From Nigrospora sphaerica (taxonomy: Eukaryota; Ascomycota; Sordariomycetes; Amphisphaeriales; Apiosporaceae), in the NCBI GenBank assembly GCA_018287875.1, contig JAGVVL010000002.1, positions 2,108,001 through 2,172,000 of the forward strand: a stretch of DNA of 64,000 bases, in the 5' to 3' direction. The notes below the pieces were generated by a model, which had not been told where the DNA came from, ran no database searches, and saw only the letters and a list, made by a program, of their open reading frames with translations. The position numbers and the translations under genes are program-made. Of the stretch, positions 49,749-62,900 are shown piece after piece. How positions within the stretch are numbered: position 1 is the first letter of the stretch; each line of letters starts with the position of its first letter.

Positions 49749-52610
49749 TTATCTCCTGCTGGGGGCCTCACTTTCACTCCTAAAATGCCCCCTTCTTCCG
49801 TTGGCGTTGACTTGTTCCTGCAAACGCCACACCCACTCGGTGATGGTCTCGTAGCAAAGAACAAACTGCCTCAAGCTCTGGACCATGCTCAGTCTCTGCT
49901 CCCGGAAGTCCTCTACCGTCTTCGCAATCAGGTCAACGCTGTCATCGCCAATCCATCTGGTGTCCAGACCGGGGCTGTTGGGCGAACCGCCGTGGCCTTT
50001 TGCGTTGTTGTCGTGTGCTCCCGAGTGGCCGGCATGGGACGAGAGGGATGAGGCCGGATTGCCCATGGAAACGTCGCCATCGGCATCGCGCTTCCTCTTG
50101 GCGGCCACCGAGGCCAGTCGTTGGCGTTTCAACATGTCAATAACGCTGTCAACCGTACAAAAGGTACCGGTACGACCACAGCCCGCTGAGCAGTGGACCA
50201 GCATGGGTCGCACATTACGGTCGTTCTCGGGCTCCTCGTACCAACTTGGCGTGGTCTGGCGGTCCCCGGCCACCGACGCGGCAATGCGATTAGCATCGAC
50301 GGGCAATGCCGACCGCTGCATGACATTGGCCAGTTCCACGAGGGCAAGAAGATGCGAGGGCTGTGCCGGCACGCCAAAGTCGGGCCACGACGGGTAATGG
50401 AGATGCGTCACCTCGCGCATCGGGGCGAAAGGGTGCGAGGCGTGAGACATGGCAAACTTCCGGATAATGACATATGGCGCTTCGGACTGCGAAGACTGGA
50501 CAGCCGGCGCAGACGAGTCTAAAGTCGTCGTTGTGTTCGCGCGGCGGCGGCCCGGCTCAGGCTGGCTGGGGGTGGCCGACGACCCAGCTTTATGCTTGTC
50601 GATATCCAAGGACACCTTCTTTTCGGACAGAGGTCGAAGCTTGACAGGTCCATATTCTCTCTCATTCCAATAAGAGTGGCACTTAAGCTGCCCACCTTCG
50701 GACTCGGCAGTAAGCATGACGATGACGCGGACATCCTGATCCCATATGACCGACCAAAAGTCCTGCAGAGCGGGTAAGCAAGAAATTTATTCGAAATCGG
50801 CGAGGGTGGGCTGGCTTACTTCAAAGGTGGCCGGCAAGGGTCCCTGGGACGCGATATACCGCTTGTTGCTTCGCGGAGCACGAACGTGACTGGCGTTGAT
50901 GTAGTCGCAAGCCCCTCTGGGCTTGTTGGCCAACACCACCCGGGCATGATCGAAAGGGAGAATGTCCTTGTACCGGTTCTTGCCTCCTTTTTCGATACCA
51001 GACAGAGATACCCGGGCGGTCGTTGTTTTGGGCGCGGCGGAGGCATTGAACGTCGAATACGCCTCCCTCATGCGCGCCTGCTCGCTACGCTCGATATTTA
51101 AGAATTTGTTAGCAACCCCTTTGCCGTGGTCGCCTCTGGAAGTTGCGTCACGCAGCCACCGCGGCAGCGTCGTCTCGTCCATGTTGTTTGGAACGACAAT
51201 GTCCATCTGACCAACGCCGTCTGCGAGATCCATATTCTGTCGGATGTTGCTGAAGAAGGGGTTAGGGTTATTGGCTGTGGCAGGCAGAGAGACGCCCCCG
51301 ATGACGGGAGCGAACGTCGGCCCACCACCTGCCGGGGATGTATTGGCCGGGTGTCCGGCTCGCTCGGCAGGCGAGCGGGTGTCGACGAATTCCGGATGAG
51401 CCTCGGCGAAAGCGTTGAAACCTCCTCGAAGTAAATAGGATTCCTTGGCGAAGCCCTCGTTCGTGAACTTCTTGAACATGTTCATGGCCGACATGGCGTC
51501 CCGCTTTTCAGAGGAGGCAGCGTCGTAGATGATAAGGTACTTCACACGATCCCACTCGGAGAATTTCTCCTGATCCTCCTCCGTCTGTAGCGTTTTTCTC
51601 AACTTTTGAATGTCAAAGGTAGCGCGTTTGAGAAGAGTAGTAGGGATGCAGAGATTCAACGCGCCCTGGATACGCGCCTGTGCGTAGTGCGTGGCAACCC
51701 GCACGTCTAGCAACAGATAGTCAGACTCGGGTTTGTTTTTGATGATATCTCTCAATTGGTCGGGCATGAGCAGACTAAGGCCGCCGCTGTCGAGCGCGGG
51801 AGGCAACGTCTCGGATCGTGGCTTCGCAGCATTCTGCGTTGGTCGATCCAACTTGTTCGGGGGAAGCGAAAGCCGCGGATGGGCGTCCTCCACTTGTGAC
51901 AGGTTGGACCGCCGAAGGGAATGGAACGGGGAGCCAGTCTGCGCGGGAGACTCGTGCTTCGGCCCGTCGAAGAAAGACGGGGCACTCAGTGACACCTCGG
52001 AGTTCCTCTTGGAATCCGAAGAGACATAGGCCGAGTCGTGCAAGCTGTCGGCGTCCACATCCATCCGGCTCCCGGTGGTCTCGCGAGATCGGGCCAAGAC
52101 GGGTCTCGGTCCCGACGAGTCCAGTGCGGCATCACTTTGCTCGGTTGTCCTGCGCGCCGGCCTGGGTCTCAGTGACGTAATCGGCGGCGGTGGCATTGCG
52201 GCGAAATGCGCCGAACCCAGGGCGAACGACTTTCCCCGGTTCAGATCCGCCTGTCGCCTGAAGGCCTCGAAGTCCGGATTGGCGTCCAGTGGCACCTGCT
52301 TGGGAATGGCGGCGCCGAACGATTTCACCGACGAGGTTACCGGGCTCCAGTTGTCGCGGGGAAGGGCCCCCGAATCCCTCGGATCCGCGGCAGAGTCGAT
52401 GTTGAGCCCGAAGTAGTTCGGGCTGGGTGTGCGTCCATCGCGGGCAGCAGCGGGGGGGGGCTGCATCCCGGGAGGATACGGCTGCCCGACGGAATGCGGC
52501 AGATGCGGAGAAGTGATGGGCGTCGTCGACTTGGCCCCATGGGCTTGCCGAGGGTGGTGGGCGTGGTGTGGGTGAGACGAGGTCATCGTGGGCCGCGATG
52601 AGGTCCTCAT
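49749..52610 (-). CDS. Protein tyrosine phosphatase with degenerate rhodanese domain (MAPK-phosphatase type)
   Basis: Dephosphorylates phosphotyrosine; the architecture matches fungal PTPs such as Pyp1 and Ptp2/3 that switch off MAP kinases. Exons 52610-50820 and 50762-49749 (57-nt intron); 934 residues. A long Ser/Pro-rich N terminus is followed by a rhodanese/CDC25-like domain (about 280-405). At its catalytic position it reads YDAASSEKR, with Asp about 363 where an active enzyme has Cys, so this module is probably a kinase-docking domain. The PTP domain begins near 500 and contains [20 protein letters not shown], the WPD loop (723-725) and the P-loop [10 protein letters not shown] with catalytic Cys788 and Arg794. 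A Lys/Arg-rich insert ([10 protein letters not shown]) follows the P-loop helix and may be a nuclear signal. The more upstream frame to 52655 begins with TTG, so ATG at 52610 is preferred. Confidence 0.92.
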
Positions 52611-55600
52611 GGTGTGATGAGAAATGCTTACGGGTAGTTGGGTGGTGGCAGGCAATGCTAGGGTGGGAATGGAGGGTGAAAGACTACTGTTCTGGAACGC
52701 TGTCTCGTGGGCGCGGGTCGTTCTGGATTTCCGATGACGTCGTTTCCGTATCGTTTGCCTCTCCCGTTAAAAGGGGGAAGGGGAAAAGACCGCAGGTAAG
52801 ACCCCCTCGGTTCTCTACGAGCATGACATGGCGAGCGCGTGGATGCAAGCGACAGTACGGTGGATGTTTGGGATTGAGGATGTCAAGACGAAATAGCGGC
52901 CCCTCCCGGACACTGGCAGATTCGCTGGGCAGTGCTGTTCGTGGTGAGTGGGTGGGCGTGGCCGATGACGCCCTCGGTGCGAGAGATGGGACGGGATGGG
53001 ATTTGCGTCGCCGCAAAGACGGGAAGTGCGCGCGCCGACGCAGAAGCGGAAAAGGGCTAGGTTGGCTGACAGCCGGTGGCAGTCGGAACAGAGGGATGAA
53101 TGGGATTTGTCTTTATAATCGCCGGAGACGCGAGAGTGGATGGGCAAGCAAGCAACACGGCAGAGAGCTCAGCTCCTGATCGGGCAACAGGACGACGGGC
53201 ACACCTCTTCGTCTGGGCAGGGAGGCAAAAGAGAGGGGGCAGGGCAATAAGAAAGAAATCTATTAGAGGACCCTGAAATTTTGTGTGGTCTGGACCTGGA
53301 CGATCTCAGAAGGAGGGAAGGTATGGGATGTAGGTGGCACGCTTCAACCAGACGCTGCGTCCAGTTGGGGGCGGTTTGACTTTGTTGGAAATGGGATTGG
53401 GGGGGGAAGCAGCGAGTAGATGTCATTATTGGAGCAACCGTAGGAGTGATAGGGCTCTGATAGGCCGGCGCGAGAGCCATAGCGGATCTGATCGTGTGAG
53501 GCAATGATCTACGACCAGCGGCGCCTGAGAAACGAACCGGGCACAGGGGTGGATTGCGTGACTTGACGGGGCGAACAGGCGCTGGAAAAGCCCCCCTCTG
53601 ACCGTCTTGGGGGGGCGGGTGGATATGCATTATCTGCTTCATACCCGGTATGGCAGGGAGAGCCCATCACATCGCCGTGGGAAGGGGAAACGTGAGAAGG
53701 GTCCCGAATTCCTCGACGGGATCTTGACCCCAGTCCGCCGGGTGGGCGACAAACAATGACAATGTTGGACCCTGAAAAGCTAAAACGTCTGCCGCCGCCG
53801 TTTTTACGGTACATGATGTATGCTGTACTTGCATCGTACATGAAGGGGAGCCAATTACGGTAAGAAGTAAGCAGGCGGAAAGGTGTTGTTGGTTTTGGTG
53901 GCCTTCATTGCTGGCGTCGGGATTCGTGCGAGAATACGTAGGTACCTACCTAAGTACCTAGTGCCGACCTCTCGACCTCTCTTATTCGTGAGCTGGGAAT
54001 GTATAGAGTACTCTACGAACCTCAGCAATGGGAACTTTCACAGGAGCCACACCGAGAGTGCGGCGCGCGCTCTTGCGCGCACACACAGACACACACGCAC
54101 ATATTCATTCGGAAAGAGATGGGTAGAAGGACAAGTCGGTTCCCGAATTTATCTCCCACCTAGCAGTACGATATACTTTTCTCCTCATGGATGTCGGTGG
54201 GTGGGTGGCGGGAGGGCTGGATCGTCTTCCAAGGGAGGGCTCTCTGTTGTCCAAGACTGGGGGCCACGTTTTAACCCAAAAGAGCAGCCCCCAGGATGCG
54301 GGTCGTCCTCCAAACAGGCAATCAACCATCAGCCCGAGGGACATCTCGTGGCGGGCATTGGGTTTCAGTCTCGAGCAAAGACGGGACGAGGGTCTCGTCA
54401 CTGTGGTGCAATCCGCCCCGTAGGCACAAATTCCGAAGAATACTCCATCCATTCGCAGCTTCGTCACCGTCCGCCCGACCAAGTGGCACCCGACCACGAG
54501 GAGAAAACCCACGTCATCGGACAGGTGGGCACCTGCATAGCGGCTGGTCTAGAAGCCGATGGCCCCCATCCATCAGGGGCCTGTTGCTTCCTCGCCCGAG
54601 TCGGCGCCAGCCTACCAGTACTTCTTCGTCTTCTAATAGCCGCACCCAGTCGCAACCGGGACGGGCGGGGAGACACAAGAGTTCGGTAGCGAGAATATTG
54701 TACGTACGAGAGTTCACATCCGCACCTGGCTGACAAAACGAAGCGTGCATGTAGGTTGGATGGCGCTGCCTTCGTTCGCGGTACAAGAACGCCCTGTGCG
54801 AAGTAGGTAGGTACGCGATGGGGGTACCCGTCCGCCGTATTCTCCACATCGAGGTCATCTGCTGGTCACTCGTATGGGTCCTTGACACGGAGGGAGCGTG
54901 TGCAGCCCCGATCAACAAACGCCGTGCCGGAACCTCTCGGTGTGAGAACCTGACGATCCTGGCCGCCCCCGCTCGCCAGGTCCGATCCGGACGGACCCTA
55001 TTTCGTTGCGAGTCAGCGCCGGCAAGAGGCGGCGAGGCTGCGAGCCACCGAGCCAATAGTTACGTCGTCTTTTGGAGGTCTGTACGCGAGGAGTAAAGGG
55101 CTGTCTGCATAACCAAAAGATCCCGGCCCCTCAAGGGCGAGACGAGAGGGTCAGGCCCGGTATCGCGTCCGTACATGTTGTTTGGTAGCCCACGTTGCTG
55201 GGAGATCGGCGGTCACCGGCTCCCCTGGTAGCGCAATCTTTTGTACATATCTGGATATCGCCCGCGCCTTGGATAGGACCATCGAAACGGGATTCCTACG
55301 CTGGACCAGTCAGGCCGTCCTCCTGTACTGCATAGCCCATAAGTACTACCTACATATCCATGTGGTGCTAGGAAGTAATGAGTGAGCACTGACTTGCATC
55401 ACAATCCCTTCATAGGTCCGGCCCCTGCACTAGGCACAGATTCCCGAAGAACGTCTCCACACGACTTGGGCGTCCATCGTCGTCAACCACCACAGCTCAA
55501 TTGGGCTCGCCTGAAACACAGTATGAGACAGCTGCTGCTTCCCAACCTGCCGACTCCGTCTCTATACCGAGCACTATATTGCTTGTGCAAGCAAGGGATA

Positions 55601-58600
55601 ACAATTCCGTCCCGGCCCCGCTGCCGGCCGACGGCTCGTTCGTGCGGTCATCGGGTCCCTTACTGCCCACAGCCGAAGGCACCGGCCGTTCGTCCTGCAG
55701 GCTCCTTCGTTATGATTTTCTTCTTCGTCCTCTTTTTCTTCCGCACCCTCCAGTGAGGCGGTAACCTTTAGCTCTTCGCGCACGGCGCGCTTGCCCGCAT
55801 CACAAATACGTCACTACATGCGGCCTTGCTTTTAGTTTGAGGGGGGACAAGAATGTTTGCCTCGGGCGCTATTTGGCCGTAGACGGGCCTAGAAGCCTTC
55901 CATGGTTTCTGGACTGGGACGGTGCCCCGGGTCGCCATGTAGTTGCAACGACTCGGGCATGCCAGGTTGGCAAAGGAGGGCCTGACCCCTGCGGCTACGG
56001 CAAAAAAAAAATCCACTTTCCCAATCCAGGCTGCCAGCTTGGAACATGGGATTCTCGTGTCAGAATGGTAATGCCCATCGCTGTGCCGTGCCGCGTGCCG
56101 CTCTCCGCGGCCTCTCCGTTGCTCGTACCAGATGGAGGGGAAAAACAAGCACGGGGCCGCCCTCTCCATGTCTACCCAATCACCCGACCTTGTGGTCCCT
56201 ATCTCACGTACCAAGGCAAGTCCCTACACCATGGACTCGAAGGGGATACGTACCGCTACACCCGAGTCGTGGGTTCGGGTGTGTCCGGGAGGCCCTGCGG
56301 CCGTTCCGTTTCTTCCATTCACACCACTGCAGAGGCTTGGACGACACCTCGGCAATGTATGATCTGGGCTGGAAGAGGTTGCTTTGCCCCGGACACGGTA
56401 GCCATGCGAACATCCGTGGTCTATAACTACTTGGCGGTTCCTGGACGACTGCCAAATTTGGCTGAGAGCTGCTCGCAAAACGCATGCCTTTTTCTCGATG
56501 CATCTACCTACACCCTCAAAAAGCCTCCGACTCTCACTGGCACTCTACGTAGGAGACTATCATCGCTCTCCTTCATGCCGGGTTTGGTACTTGGCTTCAG
56601 CAGCTGGAACTCTAAAGAGCGGGCAGAAGCTGGGCGAATTGCACATCCATTCCTTCGGCGCTGTGTTGACCCGAACAGGGCAGGACTTCTATTTTCGAAA
56701 AATCGCCTTTCTTATGTTGCTTCTTCCCTGCCGCGTCGGGCCTGCTCAGGTGCTCGCTCGCCTGCAACCGTGACTGAACGAGTGCCCTCTGCGTCTGCGT
56801 CCCGCCTCCTCTCACGCGCAGTCTCTGCTCTTGCCGACTTGGATCATACAACCCGGCAAGAATGGCTCACAGCGTCGGCGAGCTTGTTGTGCGGCTATCC
56901 AATGCATAGTGCAGCATCGTCCCAGAGTGATTCGCCGAGACTAATCCGCGTGTGTCCCCAAGTGGGGAGGTCGGGCAGCTGGAGTTTACGTCAATGAATG
57001 AAATAGTAGGTTCCAGGTGGCTTGGGAGACTGGCCGTTCCGAATCGCGTAGTATACAAGACTGAACTGGACTCTCTGGATCGGTCCTGTGCTGTACTTTG
57101 GACGAGGAAGCCTTTATATCATGATACTCTACCGTCCCCTACCCCGTGTGTGGGTTTCCAAATCATTTGCGTCCGTGGTAACGCCCCAGTTGCGACCAAC
57201 ATAACCAATGGCGATCTTGATCGAGGAGTATCGGACAATAGTCGAGTAAGATCATGAGAAAGTGAGGTGCAAGAAACCGAGCGTCTACTTGCCTCATTGT
57301 GTTCAGAGGCGATCCGGTAGCGCCGTCTCTACTTCTGCGTATTACGATGAATATCAGTCGAAGAAGCCTCCATGGACCAACCGGTCCTTGGCATCCAAGA
57401 CACTTAAGGTAATCGGTTGCTCCTCACGGGGACAAGATGCGGAATTTGCGCATACCGCTGCCCTATTCCGTACAATGTCAGATGTACAGATTAACTGCCA
57501 TTGGGATAGGAGTGATCGGGCGAGTTGGTGAACCGGATCCAGCAGCAATCGACATTGACCTGGGCGAGCGAATGCAGCGCATCCAGGAGTACCGTCAAGG
57601 AAACGGGGTGTTACCCAGTAATAGCATCCTTTCACCGATGCAAATCTCGTGTACCATGTACAATATCACCGCCAACATGGGCCTACCGCACGTGGATGGC
57701 ATAAGAAAATATTGTACGCCTTGCACTTTGTCCAACGGCTTACATAACCGTCTCTTTCTACTCGGAACACTGGCCGATGTACTTGGTGAACGCCCTGAGC
57801 ATTGGCATCGAGAAGCCGTTATACCGCAGCCAAACTCCGACTCAAGCAATCTGCGAAATCGGAAATACAGCTGGTTTTCCTGAACTTGACTCCCAATATT
57901 CTCTGTTACTGTTTATAACCTCCCGTGATGGCCTCGGCAATGGAACAACCATTCCCGACTTCGAACCTGGGCTCCCAGGAACTACACGCAGACTCGCGTA
58001 CTTTTTGACTCTGCTGCTGAAAGACCACGATGCATCCTGTTATATCCATCAATCTCAGCTCAGCTCCGCGGCGTCGGCTTAACAAGTACGGCCGACAGCA
58101 AGCATTGTGAGGACTTGTTAAAATTAGGCCAGATAGCTCGAGACTTGGGGCAGGCAGCCGGGGACGCGTCTTCCTAATCCGGCGAGAACCGAAGTGACGA
58201 TTGGAGACGGGACGGCATACTAAGATTAACATCATACCAGGGAGGTAGAACAGCGGCTGGGCACATTTACGCGACTCCATAAGTGTGGACTCGGATTTAT
58301 CAGCAACTCAGGGCTCTAGGGGCTCCCAGCGAAGCGGCCAGATACGTCCATTACATAGGGTCCTGGCAGGTGTAACCGAGCCAGCCCAGTGCTGAAGCTG
58401 TAGTCGTATGCAGCGCTGACGGCGGGTAATCCAAGCGTAGTGGGTTTATTATCGTTTCATGGGAGGCTTAGTGAAATCAGTAGTATAAGCCGTTAATCAA
58501 GATACCCCAAAACTTCATTCCAGCAATTGCAAGAAGGCCATTTCATGTACGGCTGCATGCGGGTGAAGCGTCGAGTAGGGTGCTCAGTCAGCACGGGGAA

Positions 58601-59918
58601 AAGAGAGTTCAAACGGATCGGGATGCCATGCGTTGTGGCGTTTGGGGAGGGGGCAAGTGGAAAGGTCAGTAAGGCTGTTGCTATGGGGGGATCCGCCGTC
58701 AACCATTGGGGGGGGGGTTGGCGTTCATCCCGAACAAGCCGACCTGGTTCCATTGCAATCCCGGGGGAAGGGGAGAGGGTTGGTTTCGTAGTTGTGCTCG
58801 TACGCTCCCCCAGAAAGAGTCCGTTTCGCGCGGACTCGCGGGACGGCACCCCCTTCCCCCCTCCCCCAGATGGATGTAGGAGATAAGAAGGGGCGGGCAC
58901 GTTCGAGTATCGTCTGGACAGGTGCTCAGCTGACGGCCTGTCTGTCGGGCGTGTAGTTGGGTAGTGCGCAGTTGGGCGCATGGAAGCGCACCCAAGCAGG
59001 TCGTAGTTGGTCCGGCAGGGGATGGATCGTCAGGCTTAGTGGGAATGGAAGTGGAAGTAAACGGAAACGGACAGTGCGCCAGCTCGCTAACTAAGCCCGG
59101 CAAAGACTCGAAGCTGGAACGAACTACCTGCCCTCCTCACGCTCTCGCCCACGGATCCCATGTACATGGATGTTTCCCAAGTTCCCATCCATCCCAACCC
59201 TGGAAGAGAGAGGTAGGCACACCCGCTGGGCGCTTCCTTACCTGCCCGCCTGAGCCCATAACCTACCACTACTACATGACCTAAGTACCTCTTTAGGTAC
59301 CTGTTAGTTGGTTTCGTCATGCCCTGCAGCGGCGCCCATGCCCGTCCTGTCGCATGGGATCTCATCAGTCTGGCGCAATCCCGAGTACTGCTTCCGTCGG
59401 ACATACTTGCTTACAAGAAACGTGCATACGAGCCTTCATTGCCTTGGGATACATCATCCCCTCTCTTGCGCGCTTCCGCCGGGTCCCTGTCTTTGTATTG
59501 ATCCGTCCCTCGTGTACGTCGTTGGGATTCGAAGTGCTCCGTACCTGCCCAGCCTCCCTTTGTTATCGCGCCCGGCTCCATCCATATCCGTCTTGGGCAT
59601 GACCATCGTTTCCGGCAGGTAGTGCACAGAGACTCCGTCGCCTTCGTTTGCCCTCCAGCCTCGTGCTCGCATTTTGCGCTGCGCCATCTGCTGGGATCGT
59701 CCGCGGCCTGTGATTCTCTCCAGCCCTGCTCTGGTTGGCCGACCCCATCCTCCGTGTCAGATCCTTTGGCTGCCCCGGCGGGAACGTCCTTGTGAGCGCC
59801 TGCCGGTTTTCTGTCGCCCCAAGACCCATCATCCGCGTCCAACACCGAGACAGCAGCCGAGCAAGAGAGAAAGAGAGATCGCCTGCCACCTCCCGGTCGA
59901 CCTACAGCCACCGTCACT
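52611..59918. other. 7.3 kb without a supported gene
   Basis: Between the divergent phosphatase and Tcp11-like genes. The longest frame (55837-56997, plus) opens with TTG and has no domain. A 148-codon ATG frame at 57437-57883 also lacks any family resemblance. The segment 57000-58500 looks lower in GC than the rest. TACCTA/GGTAGG steps appear at 53938-53965, 54800-54815 and 59282-59302. It may hold long leaders, non-coding transcripts or decayed sequence. Confidence 0.5.
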
Positions 59919-62900
59919 ATGCGTCGCGCATCCGCCGACTTGACCGACCCATCTCGGAACCTCGAGGAGTCCATCGGCACCCCTTCGCCCGCCGCCGTTG
60001 ATCCCGAGATGGACTTGTCGGTGCCCATCGAAGAAGAAGAAGAGGAGGAGGAAGAGGAAGAGCACCAAAGCCAGTATACGCCGCCCTCGCGCATCGCCGC
60101 CCGCTTCTACCGCCCGACGCAGACTCGGCGCAAAGACTCGGCCGCCTCGTCGCGCAGGAACTCCATATCATCGGTCCACTCGCGGTCCTCGCATGGCTTC
60201 GGTCGTGGTGAGGATACCCAAAGCAAATACATCGCCCAGCAGCTGCGTCGGGCCTCTATTCTCGAAGACCGCAAGGCGCGCCTGGCCGACCGGGCTGCCC
60301 ATGCTGAGAAGGTCCGCCTGCGGGCCGCAATGGCCAAAGCCGCCCAACAGAAGAATTCCAACTCGGAAGAGCGTGCCCTGGCTGCCGCCCAAGCGAGGGA
60401 GATCAAGCTGGCTGAGATCGTTGCGGCCTGTGCCGAGGAGGTCAAACGGGCCAAGGCCGTCGCCGAGTCCATGAAGGAGAAGAGGGAGCAAAACTTGCGC
60501 AAACTGAAGGAGCAGATGGAGGAGCGCCTTGCGGAAGCCGACAGGCGACGTGAGGAACTGCGTAGCAGGCATGCTTCCAAGCGCTCGCGGGGCCAGAGTT
60601 TGACGTCCAAGAAGCCCGACGATGAGACGTCCCCCGAAACCCGGGAACTGAAGGACCCAATGAGCCATGACGTTGCCGTCTCCAAGCTTCAGTGGTGGTG
60701 GCGCGGCGTCATGCGGAGGACAGCGGTCCGCGAGTTCTCCGAGCTAGGCTTGACCATCGATACTGTGAGGGACACCTCCTTCGAGAAGGTCGTCGAGCTC
60801 CTCTCCCGAGAGAAGGTACTCACGACGACGGCCCGCGTTCTTCGCATCAGCGGCCTTGAGGAGGGCGAGGCCAGCTCTGTCAACGAGATGGCTGCTGTTC
60901 GCACCTTTCTGAGCGCCTTCCTTATCCTGGGCCACCCCACACAGGTGTTGAGCAACAAGGACAACAACGGAGAACAGGAGGAGGCTGGGCCCGCTCAAGG
61001 CCAGCCCATGCCTCGTGGCGATCTGGCTAACCCGCAGCTGCAGGACCTTGTGGGCAAGGCGCGGGACCTTCTCATCTCCTTTGAAACCATACTGTCGCGA
61101 CTTACCTTAATGAACAACTACACCCCGCCGCCCTCGCTGCGCGACACACTGCCCGAAGCATATGCCACCTTCCACAATGCATTTATCGCGTGGAAGGCGC
61201 GGGACTCGAATGCCCTGATCGAAGTCATGATACTCCAGTTTGTCGAACTGGACGCCATCCTCGAAACAGTCAAGGAGGGAACGGAGGAACACGTGACAGA
61301 CGCCTATCGGCAAAGCATTAAAGACAACCAGCTGATGCTGATGGTTCGCATCAAGAGACTGGCAGGCCCCCAGCGCGGCAAGAAGCTGATATTTGACGCC
61401 GTGAGAGAGGCACGCAAAGCGAGGGCAGCCAAGAAACCCGCCGGTGATACCAGACCACGGGTGGCCGAGCACTCCCCTGACGATGGCCACCCCTCGAAAG
61501 ACGAGTCTTCAGCCGACAATGTGGTAGCGGCTCATTTGCGGACACTCACTCCCCCGCCAACGCCAACACCGTCTGGCAAGACAACCAAACGCGGCCCGCT
61601 ACAGCTGGCCTACCCGCCAATCTTGCCAGACAACCGGGTTATCGTCCACGAGCTCGCCATAAACCGCGAGTATCGGATTGAGTACCAGCACTTCCAGGAA
61701 CAACACAAAATGCGCATGGACCCCCTCTTCCAAGACCTGAAGTCCGGCGACAGAAACGAGGAGAAAGAGTTTCACTACCTTATTGTCATGTCCAACTACA
61801 TCAAGGATCGTCTTCAACACCTAGTCAAGCCCGGCTCATCCATGTACACCTTCATCGGGGAAATTCTCGATACCGAGGTTGCCCAACAGCAGTTCATGAC
61901 TGGTAGCTTCTCGTACGAGAAGTTCTTCTCCGCCATGGGTTCCTTGCTACCAAAGCTTTGTGCGCCCGTCCGTGACGCAGAGGTCAAGGAGCTGGCGGAG
62001 ACGAAACTGACCGAGGGCCACGTGGTGGAACGCTTGGAGGCGCTGCTCTCTTTCATCGATACGATGTTGTACGACTATGCGAACTACATGATGCAGGTCG
62101 CTGCGCCCAATTTGATCGAACACGCTTCCTTGTACGAGGCGAAACGATTTACCGAGGAGCTGGAAAGCGGCTCTCTGACGCTGACGCGTGCCGAGGTGTC
62201 GTGGCGCTCCGCTCGTGCCAAGGTCCACGCCGATGCGGCCCGCCGTGACCCCGAGGGTATAAACCACCCAAAGTCGCGCCCTACTCCCGACAAAATCTAC
62301 TGGCAGATGCTCCTCGACGAGTTCACCCAGCTGTCGCCGTCGGCTGACTCGGTGCCTGAGCCGCTTGCTCTTGACACCAAACGTCGCGCCCGACTGGGAT
62401 CGCAAACACTCCGTATCGTGACAGCCGGTGCCATCCTTCTTCAATGCAAAAACATCCTGAAGCGGGATGTACGGGCACCGTGGCGAACAGAAGCCGGCCG
62501 GATCTTTACCGTTCTGGAAGCCATAGAGGACCAGAACAAGCCTCTCCCACTGGCGGCTGCGATTGATGGTATCATGGCGGCACTCGAGGCTGGCCGCTCC
62601 ATGCCGCAGGCGACCAAGGGTCACCTTCGGGCTTTGGTGACCAAGGTTCTCACCGCGAGCTGCGAGGCTAAACGGGACAACGCCGAGCCAAGAGAGCCGG
62701 TACTGCGACTTCTTCTCACCCGCGTGCGGGGGCACATGTTGGGCAGGCTGCAGGCAGGCTCGGCCAGCGAGAAGGTCAAGGCGACAAGCGTGGCGGGCGA
62801 AAAGCTTGCAGGCCTCGGTCTTCCCGAGTTCGTAGAAAAGGTTCGGGAGATGGTGGATGAGCTTGCCAAGGTCGGTGCCGTCGACAGGGAGGCACACGGC

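Noticed and set aside
55837..56997. 386-codon open frame on the plus strand
   Set aside because: It opens with TTG, has no domain or protein-like composition, and overlaps other random frames in GC-rich DNA.
57437..57883. 148-codon ATG frame on the plus strand
   Set aside because: A genuine ATG, but the translation resembles no family I know and the surrounding DNA shows no promoter or intron structure; kept only as part of the gene-desert note.
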